Positions 16,561 to 26,168 of a DNA stretch of 64,000 bases are shown here, piece by piece. Positions within the stretch are counted from its first letter, which is position 1. Each line of letters starts with the position of its first letter. A program made the position numbers and the translations under genes. Below the pieces are notes generated by a model that saw only the letters and a list, made by a program, of their open reading frames with translations, made no database searches and had not been told where the DNA came from. The DNA comes from Rhizobium album. GTDB lineage: Bacteria; Pseudomonadota; Alphaproteobacteria; Rhizobiales; Rhizobiaceae. The stretch is from assembly GCF_003122325.1 (NCBI RefSeq), contig NZ_QFBC01000009.1:62001-126000 (forward strand), in the 5' to 3' direction.

Positions 16561-17400
16561 TCACGCGCCTTCGAGCCGGCAGACCACAACGGTGAAAAAC
16601 TCCCGATAGCAGAATTCAGGGCTCTGCAGCATACGATCGGGAGCGCCGGCCAGGCCCCGCCAATAGCGGTGGTCGTCGGAAGGCAGGTCGTAGTCCGCGG
16701 CGACGCTTGCGAAATAGGAGAGCAGGTCGCGCAGGTAATTTTGCGTGTGGATGCCTGCGGGCGCCCAGCGCTCCACCATCCAGCCCCTTCGCCGGACAAT
16801 CTTCCAGCCTGCGTCCTCCAGCAGCGCCGGCAACCGGGAACCGCAATCCGTTCCGAGCACACCTTTCTTGCGGAACGTCTCCATCCGGGCCGCCATGAAG
16901 CGCGTGAAAATGCCGTAGTCGATCGGCCGTATCTGCAGCGACGTCGAATCGAACTCCTTGACGGCGTACAGGCCGCCCGGCTTCAGCACGCGCCCGGCTT
17001 CGGCAGCGGCCTGGCGGAATTCTGCCGGCGTCAAATATTGCATGACATTCGCGGACCAGACGCAGTCGAACGTCGCATCCGCAAAAGGCAGCGCCAGGAC
17101 ATTGCCGACATGTGCGCGGGCAGGCGCGCCCGAGGCCGTTGCGGCAAGCAGGGCGCCGGCCATCTCGACATTCTCGGGAGCGAGATCGAGCGCGGTAAGG
17201 GAGCCGGCCGCGCCGACCAACTCCGCGATGTGCGGCAGGAAACCACCGCTTCCGCATCCCGCGTCGAGAACGCTCCAGCCCTTGCTTATGCCGACCGCTC
17301 GCAGCGCTGCTTCATATTCCGGCCGGGAGGATTCGAAATGCAGGTCGAGCCATCCGGCGTTGCTGGCCTCGTGGCCGGCGCTTGTCGCGTTTCTCGTCAT
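16561..17400 (-). CDS. Class I SAM-dependent methyltransferase
   Basis: 279 residues from the ATG at 17400, which has GAGGGG upstream. Motif I for SAM binding is VLDAGCGSGGFLPHIAELVG. An acidic residue follows at the end of strand 2 (LTALDLAPENV), and motif IV reads FDCVWSANVMQYL. It resembles UbiE/Methyltransf_11 enzymes acting on small molecules. The substrate is unknown. It lies downstream of and on the same strand as a DUF1194 gene, with 90 bases between. Confidence 0.85.
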   Translation of the reverse strand: MTRNATSAGHEASNAGWLDLHFESSRPEYEAALRAVGISKGWSVLDAGCGSGGFLPHIAELVGAAGSLTALDLAPENVEMAGALLAATASGAPARAHVGNVLALPFADATFDCVWSANVMQYLTPAEFRQAAAEAGRVLKPGGLYAVKEFDSTSLQIRPIDYGIFTRFMAARMETFRKKGVLGTDCGSRLPALLEDAGWKIVRRRGWMVERWAPAGIHTQNYLRDLLSYFASVAADYDLPSDDHRYWRGLAGAPDRMLQSPEFCYREFFTVVVCRLEGA

Positions 17401-17490
17401 GATCCCCTCACGTTGCCTGGTCGCCCGGATGCCGCGACCGGAATGGCCGGGAGCGAAGGCGCGCATGAAAGCGCGTGGGCAACCGGACGA

Positions 17491-18240
17491 TCATCGCACA
17501 TAAATCGACGTTGCCGCATCCGCCGGCCAATCGAGGCCGCTTATTTCGACCACCAGCTTCCGCCGCAGCGCCCGCACGTAGTCGGCAGGGTCCTTCGACA
17601 CCGCCACGAAGGCACCCGGACCGCCGATGACGGCCGCGTGGAGATAACCGGGGAGATCATGTGTCACTCCCTCCTCCGAACGGTCAAGGGCAATGGCATT
17701 GATGACATGCCCCTCGGCGAGAGCCTGCCGGCGGCTGACCTCGACGGGCAGGCCGTCATTGTTCGTGCCGTTCACCGAAACGTCGATCACGGTTTTCGCC
17801 GCCTTGCCCTCCCAGGCGCGCAGCGACAGGCTGGCGGCATCGATGGCGAAGGAAATCGACGTCCGTCCGCCACGGCTACGGCCGCGGCCGGTGTCGCCGT
17901 ATTGTTCTATCGCCTCGGCTGCCGCATTGGCCTGAGCCTCGTTGCAGACGAGCCGCCACGGCAGGACGGTGCGCAGGCTGCCGACGCTTGCCCATTCGAA
18001 ATAGGTGACGGCGATGCAGCCGGCGCGGCCTTGTTTGATGGCGGCAACAACCTCGCGCGAGCGCAGGGCCTCGGCATGCCCGAGCCTTTGCCGATCCGCG
18101 CGCACCGGATCGATCGAGGTGGAACTGTCGACGGCGAAGACGATGGCCGCATCCACCTCCGGCGGATTGGCCGCCGTCGCTGGCCAGATCTGCCCAGCAA
18201 GCAGGCAGGCTGAAACAGTGAACGATTTCAGGCGCGACAT
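17491..18240 (-). CDS. DUF1194 secreted von Willebrand A-like protein
   Basis: 249 residues with a signal peptide (cleavage near PATAA). It is a VWA-like fold in which AIVFAVDSSTSIDP supplies the DxSxS part of a metal-ion-dependent adhesion site. The pattern VIDVSVNGTNNDG matches the DUF1194 family, which is common and uncharacterised in Rhizobiales. GGGAGGAAA precedes the ATG. It is divergent from a CadC-type regulator. Confidence 0.85.
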   Translation of the reverse strand: MSRLKSFTVSACLLAGQIWPATAANPPEVDAAIVFAVDSSTSIDPVRADRQRLGHAEALRSREVVAAIKQGRAGCIAVTYFEWASVGSLRTVLPWRLVCNEAQANAAAEAIEQYGDTGRGRSRGGRTSISFAIDAASLSLRAWEGKAAKTVIDVSVNGTNNDGLPVEVSRRQALAEGHVINAIALDRSEEGVTHDLPGYLHAAVIGGPGAFVAVSKDPADYVRALRRKLVVEISGLDWPADAATSIYVR

Positions 18241-18358
18241 ATCGGTTTCCTCCCGGCATTCGAAACGGTCGACAGCGACGAGGCGCAGCGTCAGGCAAGC
18301 TTAGGAAACCGGTGGACAGGCGTCCTGAAAACGGTTTGAAATCTTCCTGAAATCCGGC

Positions 18359-19921
18359 ATGGGCGGAAAAACGATGATGATTCTGATCGATCAGCGCGAA
18401 GTGCGCGACGACGACGGCCGCCCCGTCGAGTTGCGGCGGCGCTCGTTCAACCTGCTGATGCTCCTCGCCGACAATGCAGGACAGGTTATCTCCAAGGAAA
18501 CCCTGATCGATGGCAATTGGCCGAATGTCACGGCGAGCGACGAATCGCTCGCGCGCTGCATCTCGGACATCCGCGGCGCGCTTGGTGTAAAATACCGGCA
18601 CAATCTGCGCACCTTTCCGGGACGCGGCTATCTGCTGGAAGGAACGAAAACCGAAGCGGGAAACGGCGTCAGGCTGCGATGCGCTGAGGGGGCGGCAGAA
18701 AGCGCTCGCGGGGCGGAGAAACCCTCGCTGGCCGTCCTGCCGTTTGCCGACATGACCGGCGATGCCGATCAGGCCTATCTCGCCCTCGGCATCGCTGATG
18801 ACCTTATCGTCACGCTCAGCCGTATCCGCTGGTTTTACGTTATCGGCCGGAATTCCTCCTTCGCCGTCCGGAAGGAGGATGGCGACTTTCGCCGGATAGG
18901 ACGCGAACTCGGCGCACATTACGTTCTCGCCGGAACCTTGCGCCGGGACGGCCGGCGCCTGCGGCTGACGGCCCGGCTGGTCGAGGCCGAAACCTGCCGC
19001 CAGGTCTGGGCCGGCCGGTTCGAGGGCGATCTCGACGATGTCTTTGCCCTGCAGGACAGGATCGCGAGGGACGTGACACTCGCCATTGAGCCGAGCCTTC
19101 AGACGGCGGAAGTGGAAAAGGCCCGGAAGAAGCGGACCGACGACCTGGGCGCCTATGATCTCTATCTTCGCTCCCTGCCGCTTTTCCACGCCTACACGCG
19201 GGAAGGCTTCGCAGAAGCCGAAACCCTGCTGCGCATGGCGTTGAGGCATGATCCGAACTATGTCGACGCCCTTGCCGCGCTTGCCGATTGCGTCGGCCGG
19301 ATGGCCCTCAACGGTTGGCGCGACGATATCGAGAAAGCCTATGCGGAAAGCTGCAGCCTTGCCGAGCGCGCCGTCCTCGCCGATCCGGAGCATCCCGCCG
19401 CGCTCGCCACCGCTGCCTGGGCCTCGGCCATGTTCGGAGAAAAATTCGAGCGCGCATCCGACCTTGCCGACCGGGCGCTGGCACTCCACCCGGATACGCC
19501 CGCCATCCGTTCCTATTGCGGCTGGGTCTTCGTCTATACGGGCCAGTGCCAGCGCGCCATCGAGCAATTCGAGGCGGCTCGCAGGCTCAGCCCGCTCGAT
19601 CCGCGCAGCTACTTCTTCCTGCTGGGCCTGGCGGGAGCGCGTTTTTTTCTGAAGGACTTCGAGGCGACGATCACATTGGCACGGCGCATCATCGTGGAAT
19701 CGCCCGCGCATATCATCGCGCACCGGTTCCTCGCGGCCGCGCTTGCCCTTTCCGGGCGGAAGGAAGACGCCAGGATCGTGCTGTCACGCATTCTGGAGCT
19801 TCAGCCGGATTATAGCCTCGAACACGCCCGCCGCAGCCGGATGGGGCACGACTGGATGATGACCCTGTGGATCGAAGGACTGGCGCAAGCGGGTTTGCCG
19901 GAGCATGAGGCGCACTTGTGA
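18359..19921 (+). CDS. CadC-type winged-helix protein with TolB-like and TPR domains
   Basis: 520 residues. At the N-terminus is an OmpR/PhoB-type winged helix (LRRRSFNLLMLLADNAGQVI, then GVKYRHNLRTFPGRGYLLEG). A TolB-N-like segment follows (KPSLAVLPFADMTGDADQAY) and then a long TPR-like alpha-helical region to the C-terminus. The same architecture occurs in rhizobial proteins that carry an adenylate cyclase domain, but here a DNA-binding domain takes that place. No membrane segment is obvious. It is divergent from the DUF1194 gene and could control it. Confidence 0.8.
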   Translation: MGGKTMMILIDQREVRDDDGRPVELRRRSFNLLMLLADNAGQVISKETLIDGNWPNVTASDESLARCISDIRGALGVKYRHNLRTFPGRGYLLEGTKTEAGNGVRLRCAEGAAESARGAEKPSLAVLPFADMTGDADQAYLALGIADDLIVTLSRIRWFYVIGRNSSFAVRKEDGDFRRIGRELGAHYVLAGTLRRDGRRLRLTARLVEAETCRQVWAGRFEGDLDDVFALQDRIARDVTLAIEPSLQTAEVEKARKKRTDDLGAYDLYLRSLPLFHAYTREGFAEAETLLRMALRHDPNYVDALAALADCVGRMALNGWRDDIEKAYAESCSLAERAVLADPEHPAALATAAWASAMFGEKFERASDLADRALALHPDTPAIRSYCGWVFVYTGQCQRAIEQFEAARRLSPLDPRSYFFLLGLAGARFFLKDFEATITLARRIIVESPAHIIAHRFLAAALALSGRKEDARIVLSRILELQPDYSLEHARRSRMGHDWMMTLWIEGLAQAGLPEHEAHL

Positions 19922-20106
19922 AATTATCGCATTCTGGACTGCTGCCCTGCCGCCGATGACGAAAGAGACAACCAAGCTTCTTGCCGCGCGGGCGATCCAG
20001 GCGTCCAGATCAACCGGAGGCTTTTCGGCGCACCATTTCGTGACGGCTCGTCCTGCACGCAGAATCGCCTCTGTGTCGGACAATGCAGCAAAAACAAAGG
20101 GATACC

Positions 20107-20865
20107 CTAGCGGAAATAGGTGGCGATACGCTGGCCGTCGATCATGTGGATGGCGAATGCGGTGCCGTAGATGGCTTCGAGCACCTCGGCGCGGACGATC
20201 TCTTCGGGGCTTCCCTGTTCGGCGACACGACCGTTCTTCATGGCGATGATGCGGTCGGAGTGACAAGACGCGAAGTTGATGTCGTGCAGCACAACGACGA
20301 CGGTCTTGCCAAGATCTTCCGCCGCCCGGCGCAGCAGGCGCATCATCGTCACCGCATGCTTGATGTCGAGGTTGTTGAGCGGTTCGTCGAACAGCATGTA
20401 GTCGGTGTCCTGGCAGAGCACCATGGCGACGAAGGCGCGCTGGCGCTGGCCGCCGGACAATTCGTCGAGGAACCGTCCCTTCAGGCCGTCAAGCTCGAGA
20501 TAGGCAAGCGCCCGGTCGATATGGCGGCCGTCGTCCACCGTCAGCCGGCCCTTGTTGTGGGGATAGCGGCCGAAGGCGACGAGATCGCGCACCGTCAGCC
20601 GCGCCGTCATGGCATTGTCCTGCCGCAGGATCGACAGGCGCCGCGCCAGCACGTCGCCGGGTGTCCTCGTCACGTCCAGCCCATCCACTGTCACCGTGCC
20701 GGCATCCATGCCGATCAGGCGGCTGATCATCGACAACAGCGTGGATTTTCCCGCCCCGTTCGGGCCGATGATCGAGGTGAGGCCGCCGCCGGCCAGCGTC
20801 AGGTCGACGCCGTCGACCACCAGCGTGCCGCCATACCGTTTCGAGACGTTGTCGATGCGGATCAT
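20107..20865 (-). CDS. Siderophore ABC transporter ATPase (FecE/FhuC type)
   Basis: 252 residues with Walker A GPNGAGKST, signature LSGGQRQRAF, Walker B DYMLFDEPLNNLD and the H-loop VVVLHDIN. The pattern matches iron-siderophore importers (FepC/FecE/VctC-like). The start at 20865 overlaps the stop of the upstream permease by four bases. It is the last gene of the set receptor, binding protein, permease, permease, ATPase. Confidence 0.93.
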   Translation of the reverse strand: MIRIDNVSKRYGGTLVVDGVDLTLAGGGLTSIIGPNGAGKSTLLSMISRLIGMDAGTVTVDGLDVTRTPGDVLARRLSILRQDNAMTARLTVRDLVAFGRYPHNKGRLTVDDGRHIDRALAYLELDGLKGRFLDELSGGQRQRAFVAMVLCQDTDYMLFDEPLNNLDIKHAVTMMRLLRRAAEDLGKTVVVVLHDINFASCHSDRIIAMKNGRVAEQGSPEEIVRAEVLEAIYGTAFAIHMIDGQRIATYFR

Positions 20866-21833
20866 CTGGCCGCTCCCCGGATCAGCAGAAGAATGAAGAA
20901 CAGGCCGCCGACGAACTCGATGACGATGCCGAGCGCGGTATCGAAGGCGAAGATGCGTTCTAGCACGATCTGGCCGCCGACCAGTGCGATCATGGCGAAC
21001 AGGACGGCGGCGGGCAAGACATGGCGGTGCCGGCTGTCCGGCATCATCTGATAGGCGAGGCTTGCCACCAGCAGGCCGAAGAAGGTGACCGGGCCGACCA
21101 GCGCCGTCGAGGCGGAGACGAGCACGGCGACGACGACGAGGATGATCGTCGTGACGCGGCGATGCGGAACGCCGAGCCCGATCGCCATCTCGCGACCGAG
21201 TGCCAGCACGTCGAACGTATGGGCGACACGCCAGGCGACGAGCGTGGCAGCCGCTATCATCAGCGCGGCGATGCCGAGCAGGTCGCTTTCCACCGTGTTG
21301 AAGCTGGCGAACAGCCTGTCCTGCAGCACGATGAAATCGTTGGGATCGATGATCCGCTGCATGAACTGCGACAGGCTGCGGAACAAGACGCCGAAGATGA
21401 TGCCGACGAGCAACAACTGGTGCAGGCTGCGCGCCGCGCCGGAAAACAGCCAGCGGTAGAGGACGCAGGAAAACAGGATCATCGCGCCGCATTCCACCAA
21501 AAACATCAGCCGCGGATCGGCGGATGAAACCCGCGTCGCGCCGAACATCAGGATAAAACCCGTCTGGATCAAGGCGTAGAGCGCGTCAAACCCCATGATC
21601 GACGGCGTCAGGATGCGGTTGTTGGTGATGGTCTGGAACAGCACGGTGGAGACGGCGATCGAGAAGGCGACGAGCAGCATGGCGGCCAGCTTCTTGCCGC
21701 GGAAAGGCAGGATGAAGCTCCAGCTGCCCTTGGCGCCTAGCGTCATGAACAGGGCGCAGGCAACCAGCGCGACGGCCCCGGCCACCAGCAGGATACCGAG
21801 CGGCGGCATCTTCCGCTTCGCCTCAGGCAACAC
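20862..21833 (-). CDS. FecCD-type siderophore ABC permease
   Basis: 323 residues with about nine membrane helices in the FecCD/BtuC pattern. Clear elements include LGVPHRRVTTIILVVVAVLV and GPVTFFGLLVASLAYQMMPD, the coupling-helix region. Its start overlaps the stop of the other permease by eleven bases. It pairs with that permease as the heterodimeric channel. Confidence 0.92.
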   Translation of the reverse strand: MLPEAKRKMPPLGILLVAGAVALVACALFMTLGAKGSWSFILPFRGKKLAAMLLVAFSIAVSTVLFQTITNNRILTPSIMGFDALYALIQTGFILMFGATRVSSADPRLMFLVECGAMILFSCVLYRWLFSGAARSLHQLLLVGIIFGVLFRSLSQFMQRIIDPNDFIVLQDRLFASFNTVESDLLGIAALMIAAATLVAWRVAHTFDVLALGREMAIGLGVPHRRVTTIILVVVAVLVSASTALVGPVTFFGLLVASLAYQMMPDSRHRHVLPAAVLFAMIALVGGQIVLERIFAFDTALGIVIEFVGGLFFILLLIRGAAR

Positions 21834-22785
21834 CGGCTTGCCTCCTCAAGACGAGGTAGAGGAAGAAGGCACTGCCGACGGCGCCGAGCACGGTGCCGAC
21901 GGGAATTTCGAACGGTGCGATGACGAGCCGGCCGATGATGTCGCAGGCGAGCACCAGCCCGGAGCCGCAGAGCGCCACCCAGGGCAGGGACTTGCGCAGG
22001 CTGTCGCCGGTCGTCATGCTGACGATATTGGGAACGATCAGGCCGACGAAGGGCACCATGCCGACGGTAACGACGACGCAGGCGGTGACGACCGAAATGA
22101 TGACGAGGCCGAAGGCCGTCACACGGCGATAGTTGAGCCCGAGATTGGTGGCGAACTCCTCGCCCATGCCGATGACGGTGAAGCGGTCGGCGGCGACATA
22201 GGCAAGCAGCGTCAGGAACAGCGACACCCACAGCAGTTCGTAGCGGCCGCGCAGCACGGCGGAGAAGTCGCCGGTGGTCCAGCTGGCCAGCGATTGCAGC
22301 ATGTCGTAGCGATAGGCGAAGAAGGTGGTGCCGGCATCCACAACGCCGCCGAGCATGATGCCGATCAACGGCACCATCAGCGGCGAGCGCAGCGGGATCT
22401 TGCGCAGCACGAGCAGGAAGATCGCGGTCCCCGCCAGTGCGAAGCCGGTGGACACCAGCATGCGGACATAGACCGGCAGGCCGGGCGCCAGCAGCAGCAC
22501 GCAAAGCATGCCGAGGCTTGCCCATTCGACCGTGCCGGCCGTGGACGGCTCGACGAAACGGTTACGCGCGAGCATCTGCATGATCGTGCCGGAGACGGCC
22601 ATGCCGGCACCGGCAAAGATCAGCGCCAGCAGGCGCGGGATCCGGCTTTCCATAAGCACCAGCACGGCCGTCCTGTCGCCCGACCAGATGGCGGCCAGCG
22701 ACACGTCGCTGACGCCGACAAAAAGGCTCGTTGCAGCCAGCAACGCCAGAACCAGAAATGCGACAAGGAATTTGAGCAGCAACAT
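21823..22785 (-). CDS. FecCD-type siderophore ABC permease
   Basis: 320 residues from the ATG at 22785; the open frame extends to 22839 but the extra residues are not membrane-like. FecCD fold, with GTIMQMLARNRFVEPSTAGT early on (the conserved Q.l.rNpLa.P..lG pattern) and GMVPFVGLIVPNIVSMTTGD near the coupling helix. It lies directly after the binding-protein gene and is translationally coupled to the second permease. Confidence 0.92.
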   Translation of the reverse strand: MLLLKFLVAFLVLALLAATSLFVGVSDVSLAAIWSGDRTAVLVLMESRIPRLLALIFAGAGMAVSGTIMQMLARNRFVEPSTAGTVEWASLGMLCVLLLAPGLPVYVRMLVSTGFALAGTAIFLLVLRKIPLRSPLMVPLIGIMLGGVVDAGTTFFAYRYDMLQSLASWTTGDFSAVLRGRYELLWVSLFLTLLAYVAADRFTVIGMGEEFATNLGLNYRRVTAFGLVIISVVTACVVVTVGMVPFVGLIVPNIVSMTTGDSLRKSLPWVALCGSGLVLACDIIGRLVIAPFEIPVGTVLGAVGSAFFLYLVLRRQAGVA

Positions 22786-22838
22786 GATCACGGGGCAAGC
22801 GGTGAAACGGCGGGCGGCCGGAGGGCCGCCCGGCCCCA

Positions 22839-23762
22839 TCAGCCCTTGTTCAGCGCCGATGTCAATTGGTCGACCGTATTCTGGATGGCGGTGATGCCGC
22901 CGCCGACGAGATACCAGGAGGCGGCGTCGAGATAAACGACATGGCCATTCTTCCAGGCTTTCGTGCGCTGCACGATCTCATTGTCGAGATATTGCGCCGC
23001 AGCCGTGCCCTCCCGGCCGATCGCCGCATCGCGGTCGATGACGAAAAGCCAGTCCGGATTGGTTTCGAGGATGTATTCGAAAGAAATCGCCTGGCCGTGA
23101 TTGCCGACATGCGTCGTCTCGGCGGCTGGCTGGACGCCGTAGACGCTGTGGATCATGCCGAAGCGCGAGCCCGGACCGAAGGCGCTCATCTTGCCGCCGG
23201 TGGTCAGCACGAGAAGACCCTTGCCCTTGTCGGCCGCCGATGCCTTCAGGGCGGCAATGGAGGTGTCGAGCGCACCGATCAGCCTGTCTGCCTCGGAGCG
23301 CTTGTCGAACACCGTCGCCAGCGTGACGACGTTGTTCTTGGCTTCGTCCATGAAATTGTCGGCGCTGACGGACAGGTCGATGGTCGGCGCGATCTTGGCA
23401 AGCTCGCCATATTTTGCCGCCGAGCGGCCGGCGACGATGATCAGGTCCGGGGCTGCGGCGTTGACCGCTTCGTAATCCGGTTCGAACAGCGTGCCGACCT
23501 TGACGTACTTGTCGTCATTGTACTGCGACAGGTATGCCGGCTTGACGCCGCCTGGCACGCCCTGGATCTCGACGCCGAGGGCCCCCAGTGTATCCAGCGA
23601 TGCAAGGTCGAAGACCACGACCTTCTGCGGCGTGCCGGCGATCGTCGTTTCGCCCTGCTTGTGCTTGACGACGAGATCGGCAGCCTGGGCGAGGCCGCCG
23701 ACGAAGAGCGCGCCGAGGGCGGCAACGGTTGCCAGCGACAGTCTCGATCGATTGAATAGCAT
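22839..23762 (-). CDS. Periplasmic siderophore-binding protein (FatB/VctP/CeuE-like)
   Basis: 307 residues: a Sec signal peptide ending near LAQAA, then a type III helical-backbone binding fold with KVVVFDLASLDTLGALGVEI and PDLIIVAGRSAAKYGELAKI. The closest recognisable group binds catecholate siderophores (FatB, CeuE, YclQ, VctP). AGGAG lies before the ATG. It stands between the TonB receptor and the permeases on the same strand. Confidence 0.88.
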   Translation of the reverse strand: MLFNRSRLSLATVAALGALFVGGLAQAADLVVKHKQGETTIAGTPQKVVVFDLASLDTLGALGVEIQGVPGGVKPAYLSQYNDDKYVKVGTLFEPDYEAVNAAAPDLIIVAGRSAAKYGELAKIAPTIDLSVSADNFMDEAKNNVVTLATVFDKRSEADRLIGALDTSIAALKASAADKGKGLLVLTTGGKMSAFGPGSRFGMIHSVYGVQPAAETTHVGNHGQAISFEYILETNPDWLFVIDRDAAIGREGTAAAQYLDNEIVQRTKAWKNGHVVYLDAASWYLVGGGITAIQNTVDQLTSALNKG

Positions 23763-23941
23763 TGTCTTTCTCCTGCTGAATGCGATCGCCGGCTCGACCC
23801 CGATCGGATCGAAACCTTCTTTTCGCTTCGGATATCGGCAATTCGCCGACGAAATATGGCCCCGGACGTCAGCCCGGAGCCCGTATCACGGCTTGGCGCC
23901 CACCGGCGCCGCCCGATGCGGCCGCCGGCTCCGGCCTGTCC

Positions 23942-26086
23942 TCAAAAGGTCTTGCTCATGCTGATCCAGTACCGCCGGCCTTCGCCGATGGTGTTGAAGT
24001 CCGTCGGTTCGACTTCCTTGTCGAAGACGTTGTAGACGGCGGCATTGAGGATCGTGCTGTCGTTGAAGGCATATTTCACGCCGAGATCGACGGTGGCATA
24101 GGCATCGTATTTGCGGCCGGCTGCGCCGTTGATGGTGACCGGGGTGCCGCTGGTGCCGATGCGGGCGCCGGAGGCGATTTCCGAACCGTGGTAATTGAAC
24201 AGCACCCAGCTCTCCAGGCCCTCGATCGGCGTCACCCAGTCGGCACGCAGATTGGCCATGTGTTCCGGCGTACGGGCGAGCGGGAAGCCGGCATAGGCGC
24301 CGGTGCGCTGCTCGGAATCGGTGTAGGTATAGCTGCCGCGCAGCGAAAGATCCGTGGTCGCATGCCAGGTGGCGGTCAGCTCGACGCCCTGGATGACGGC
24401 GTCGTCGATATTGTAGTTGTACCAGAGCCTATAGTTCGGGTCCTCGCTCCAGCGCACCGGCTGGCCGTTGGCGTCGAGCACCAGCGCGTTGGAAATCTTG
24501 TCCTTGAAATCCGTGTAGAAATAGGTGGCGCCGAGGATGACGTCGCCATTGTCCCAGACGGCGCCGATTTCATAGCTGGTGCTCGATTCCGCCTTGAGGC
24601 TGGGATCGGCGATGATCACGCCGCAGGTGCCGTTCGGGCCGTAGGAGCAACCGCCGCCGCCCGTCGTATAGGCGTAACCCGGCGCAATGTTGCGAATGTC
24701 CGGAGCGCGGAAACCCGTGGAAACGCCGCCCTTGACGGTGATCTGGTCCGTGGCGTTCCAGACGCCGTAGAGGCGCGGGCTCAGATGATAGCCGTATTCT
24801 TCGTGATGGTCGGCGCGCAGGCCGGCGGTCAGCGCGAAGTTGTCGACGATGCGCCACTCGTCTTCGGCAAACAGCGCCCACTGGGTGGCCGAGAAGGTTT
24901 CGTCGATACCGGTGCGGCGGCCGGGATTCTGGTCGGTCAGGCGCGCCTCGAAATATTGGCCTCCGGTGACGAGCGTGTGCGAGCCGCCGAGATCGAACGG
25001 CGTGGTGAACTTGCCGTCGATGACGGTGTTGCGAATTTCCGGCGAGCGGGCGTTTTCGACGTAGCGGCTTCGCGCCGGCGTGTAATTGTAGTTCAGCCGC
25101 TCCGCCCATTCCTGCGAAATGGAGAATTCCGACGTCGTCGGTCCCCAGCGGCCGACATGGGTCAGCGACCAGTGATCGCGGCTGTTGTCGCTGTAGGTGC
25201 CGTTGGCGGTCGCGTCCAGCGTGCGGCCGGCATTGGCCTCGCGCCGGACATTGGTATGGCCGCCCTCGAGGAAGATGTCGTGGTTCTCGTTCGGCGTGAA
25301 GGTCAGGCGGCCGGTGATGTAGAGCTCCTTGGCGCCGGTGATGCCGCTCAGTTCTCGGTCTTCGCTGCGCTTGAGGCCACGGCCCCAGATCTGCAGGCCG
25401 AGCATGTCCTGATAGACGGGGCCGTTGGCGTAAAACGAGCCCTGCGCCGTGTTGCCGAACTTGTCGTGCTCCTGCACCGTCGCATCGGTGGTGATGGTGC
25501 CGCTCCAGGTGTCGGTCACCTTGCGGGTGATGATGTTGATGACGCCGCCCATGGCATCCGAACCGTAGAGCGACGACATCGGGCCGCGCACGACCTCGAT
25601 CCGCTCGATGGCCGAAACCGGCGGCAGGTAGTTCTGCTCGTAGCCGGAATTGCCGTTGGTGCGGGCGTCACGGGTGCTCTGGCGCTTGCCGTCGACGAGG
25701 ATCAGGGTGTAGGCGCCGGGCAGGCCGCGGATGTAGATGTCCTTTTCATTGGCAACGCCGGTCACGGCGACGCCCTGGACTTCCCGCAGCGCATCGGTGA
25801 GGTCGCGGTAGGCGCCGCGCTCCAGATCCTCGCGGGTGACGACCGTGATGCTGGCGGGAGCATCCTTGACGTTCTGTTCGAAACCCGCCGCCGTGACGAC
25901 GATGTTCTTCAGTTTCGTCTCCTCGCCGTCCTGTGCGACAACAGCACCCGGCGCGGAGAGCATCGTCCCCGCCAGAGCCAGACGCGTCACATGCCGCCAG
26001 CCGACAGGCCGCGCCGCGCGCGACACATGAGCTGATCTGCCTGGAACTCCTGCCGTCAAACCACCCCGCATTACCGTAACCCCCAT
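23942..26086 (-). CDS. TonB-dependent outer-membrane siderophore receptor
   Basis: About 714 residues with a signal region, the plug domain (RIEVVRGPMSSLYGSDAMGG and VINIITRK) and a 22-strand barrel ending in SMSKTF, whose C-terminal Phe is typical. Sequence style is that of FepA/IrgA/VctA catecholate receptors. I place the start at the ATG at 26086; a TTG at 26113 is also in frame. It is the first gene of the siderophore uptake set and is divergent from the LysR-TrpD2 fusion gene. Confidence 0.9.
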   Translation of the reverse strand: MGVTVMRGGLTAGVPGRSAHVSRAARPVGWRHVTRLALAGTMLSAPGAVVAQDGEETKLKNIVVTAAGFEQNVKDAPASITVVTREDLERGAYRDLTDALREVQGVAVTGVANEKDIYIRGLPGAYTLILVDGKRQSTRDARTNGNSGYEQNYLPPVSAIERIEVVRGPMSSLYGSDAMGGVINIITRKVTDTWSGTITTDATVQEHDKFGNTAQGSFYANGPVYQDMLGLQIWGRGLKRSEDRELSGITGAKELYITGRLTFTPNENHDIFLEGGHTNVRREANAGRTLDATANGTYSDNSRDHWSLTHVGRWGPTTSEFSISQEWAERLNYNYTPARSRYVENARSPEIRNTVIDGKFTTPFDLGGSHTLVTGGQYFEARLTDQNPGRRTGIDETFSATQWALFAEDEWRIVDNFALTAGLRADHHEEYGYHLSPRLYGVWNATDQITVKGGVSTGFRAPDIRNIAPGYAYTTGGGGCSYGPNGTCGVIIADPSLKAESSTSYEIGAVWDNGDVILGATYFYTDFKDKISNALVLDANGQPVRWSEDPNYRLWYNYNIDDAVIQGVELTATWHATTDLSLRGSYTYTDSEQRTGAYAGFPLARTPEHMANLRADWVTPIEGLESWVLFNYHGSEIASGARIGTSGTPVTINGAAGRKYDAYATVDLGVKYAFNDSTILNAAVYNVFDKEVEPTDFNTIGEGRRYWISMSKTF

Positions 26087-26168
26087 GTTCAAATTCACGT
26101 TACGCCTGGACAATTAAGTTGAGCGATGTAGTCCACTTAGTTAGGGGAGGGTAAAGGGGTCAACGACG

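Noticed and set aside
16173-16595. Plus-strand GTG-started frame of 140 codons upstream of fixN
   Set aside because: It has a weak ribosome site but no recognisable domain, and its end overlaps the methyltransferase gene. Not enough to call a gene.
16213-18213. Plus-strand open frame of 666 codons
   Set aside because: Antisense of the methyltransferase and DUF1194 genes, both of which have clear motifs.
19922-20106. Possible coding stretch between the TPR protein and the siderophore ATPase
   Set aside because: A minus-strand frame reads plausibly (LSDTEAILRAGRAV) but has no start or ribosome site and no recognised family; it is probably non-coding space between convergent genes.
20107-21492. 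Long 461-codon version of the siderophore ATPase
   Set aside because: The first 209 codons are the antiphase reading of the permease; the ATPase starts at 20865 with MIRIDNVSKRYGG.
23780-26035. Plus-strand open frame of 751 codons
   Set aside because: Antisense of the TonB receptor, which has plug and barrel motifs.
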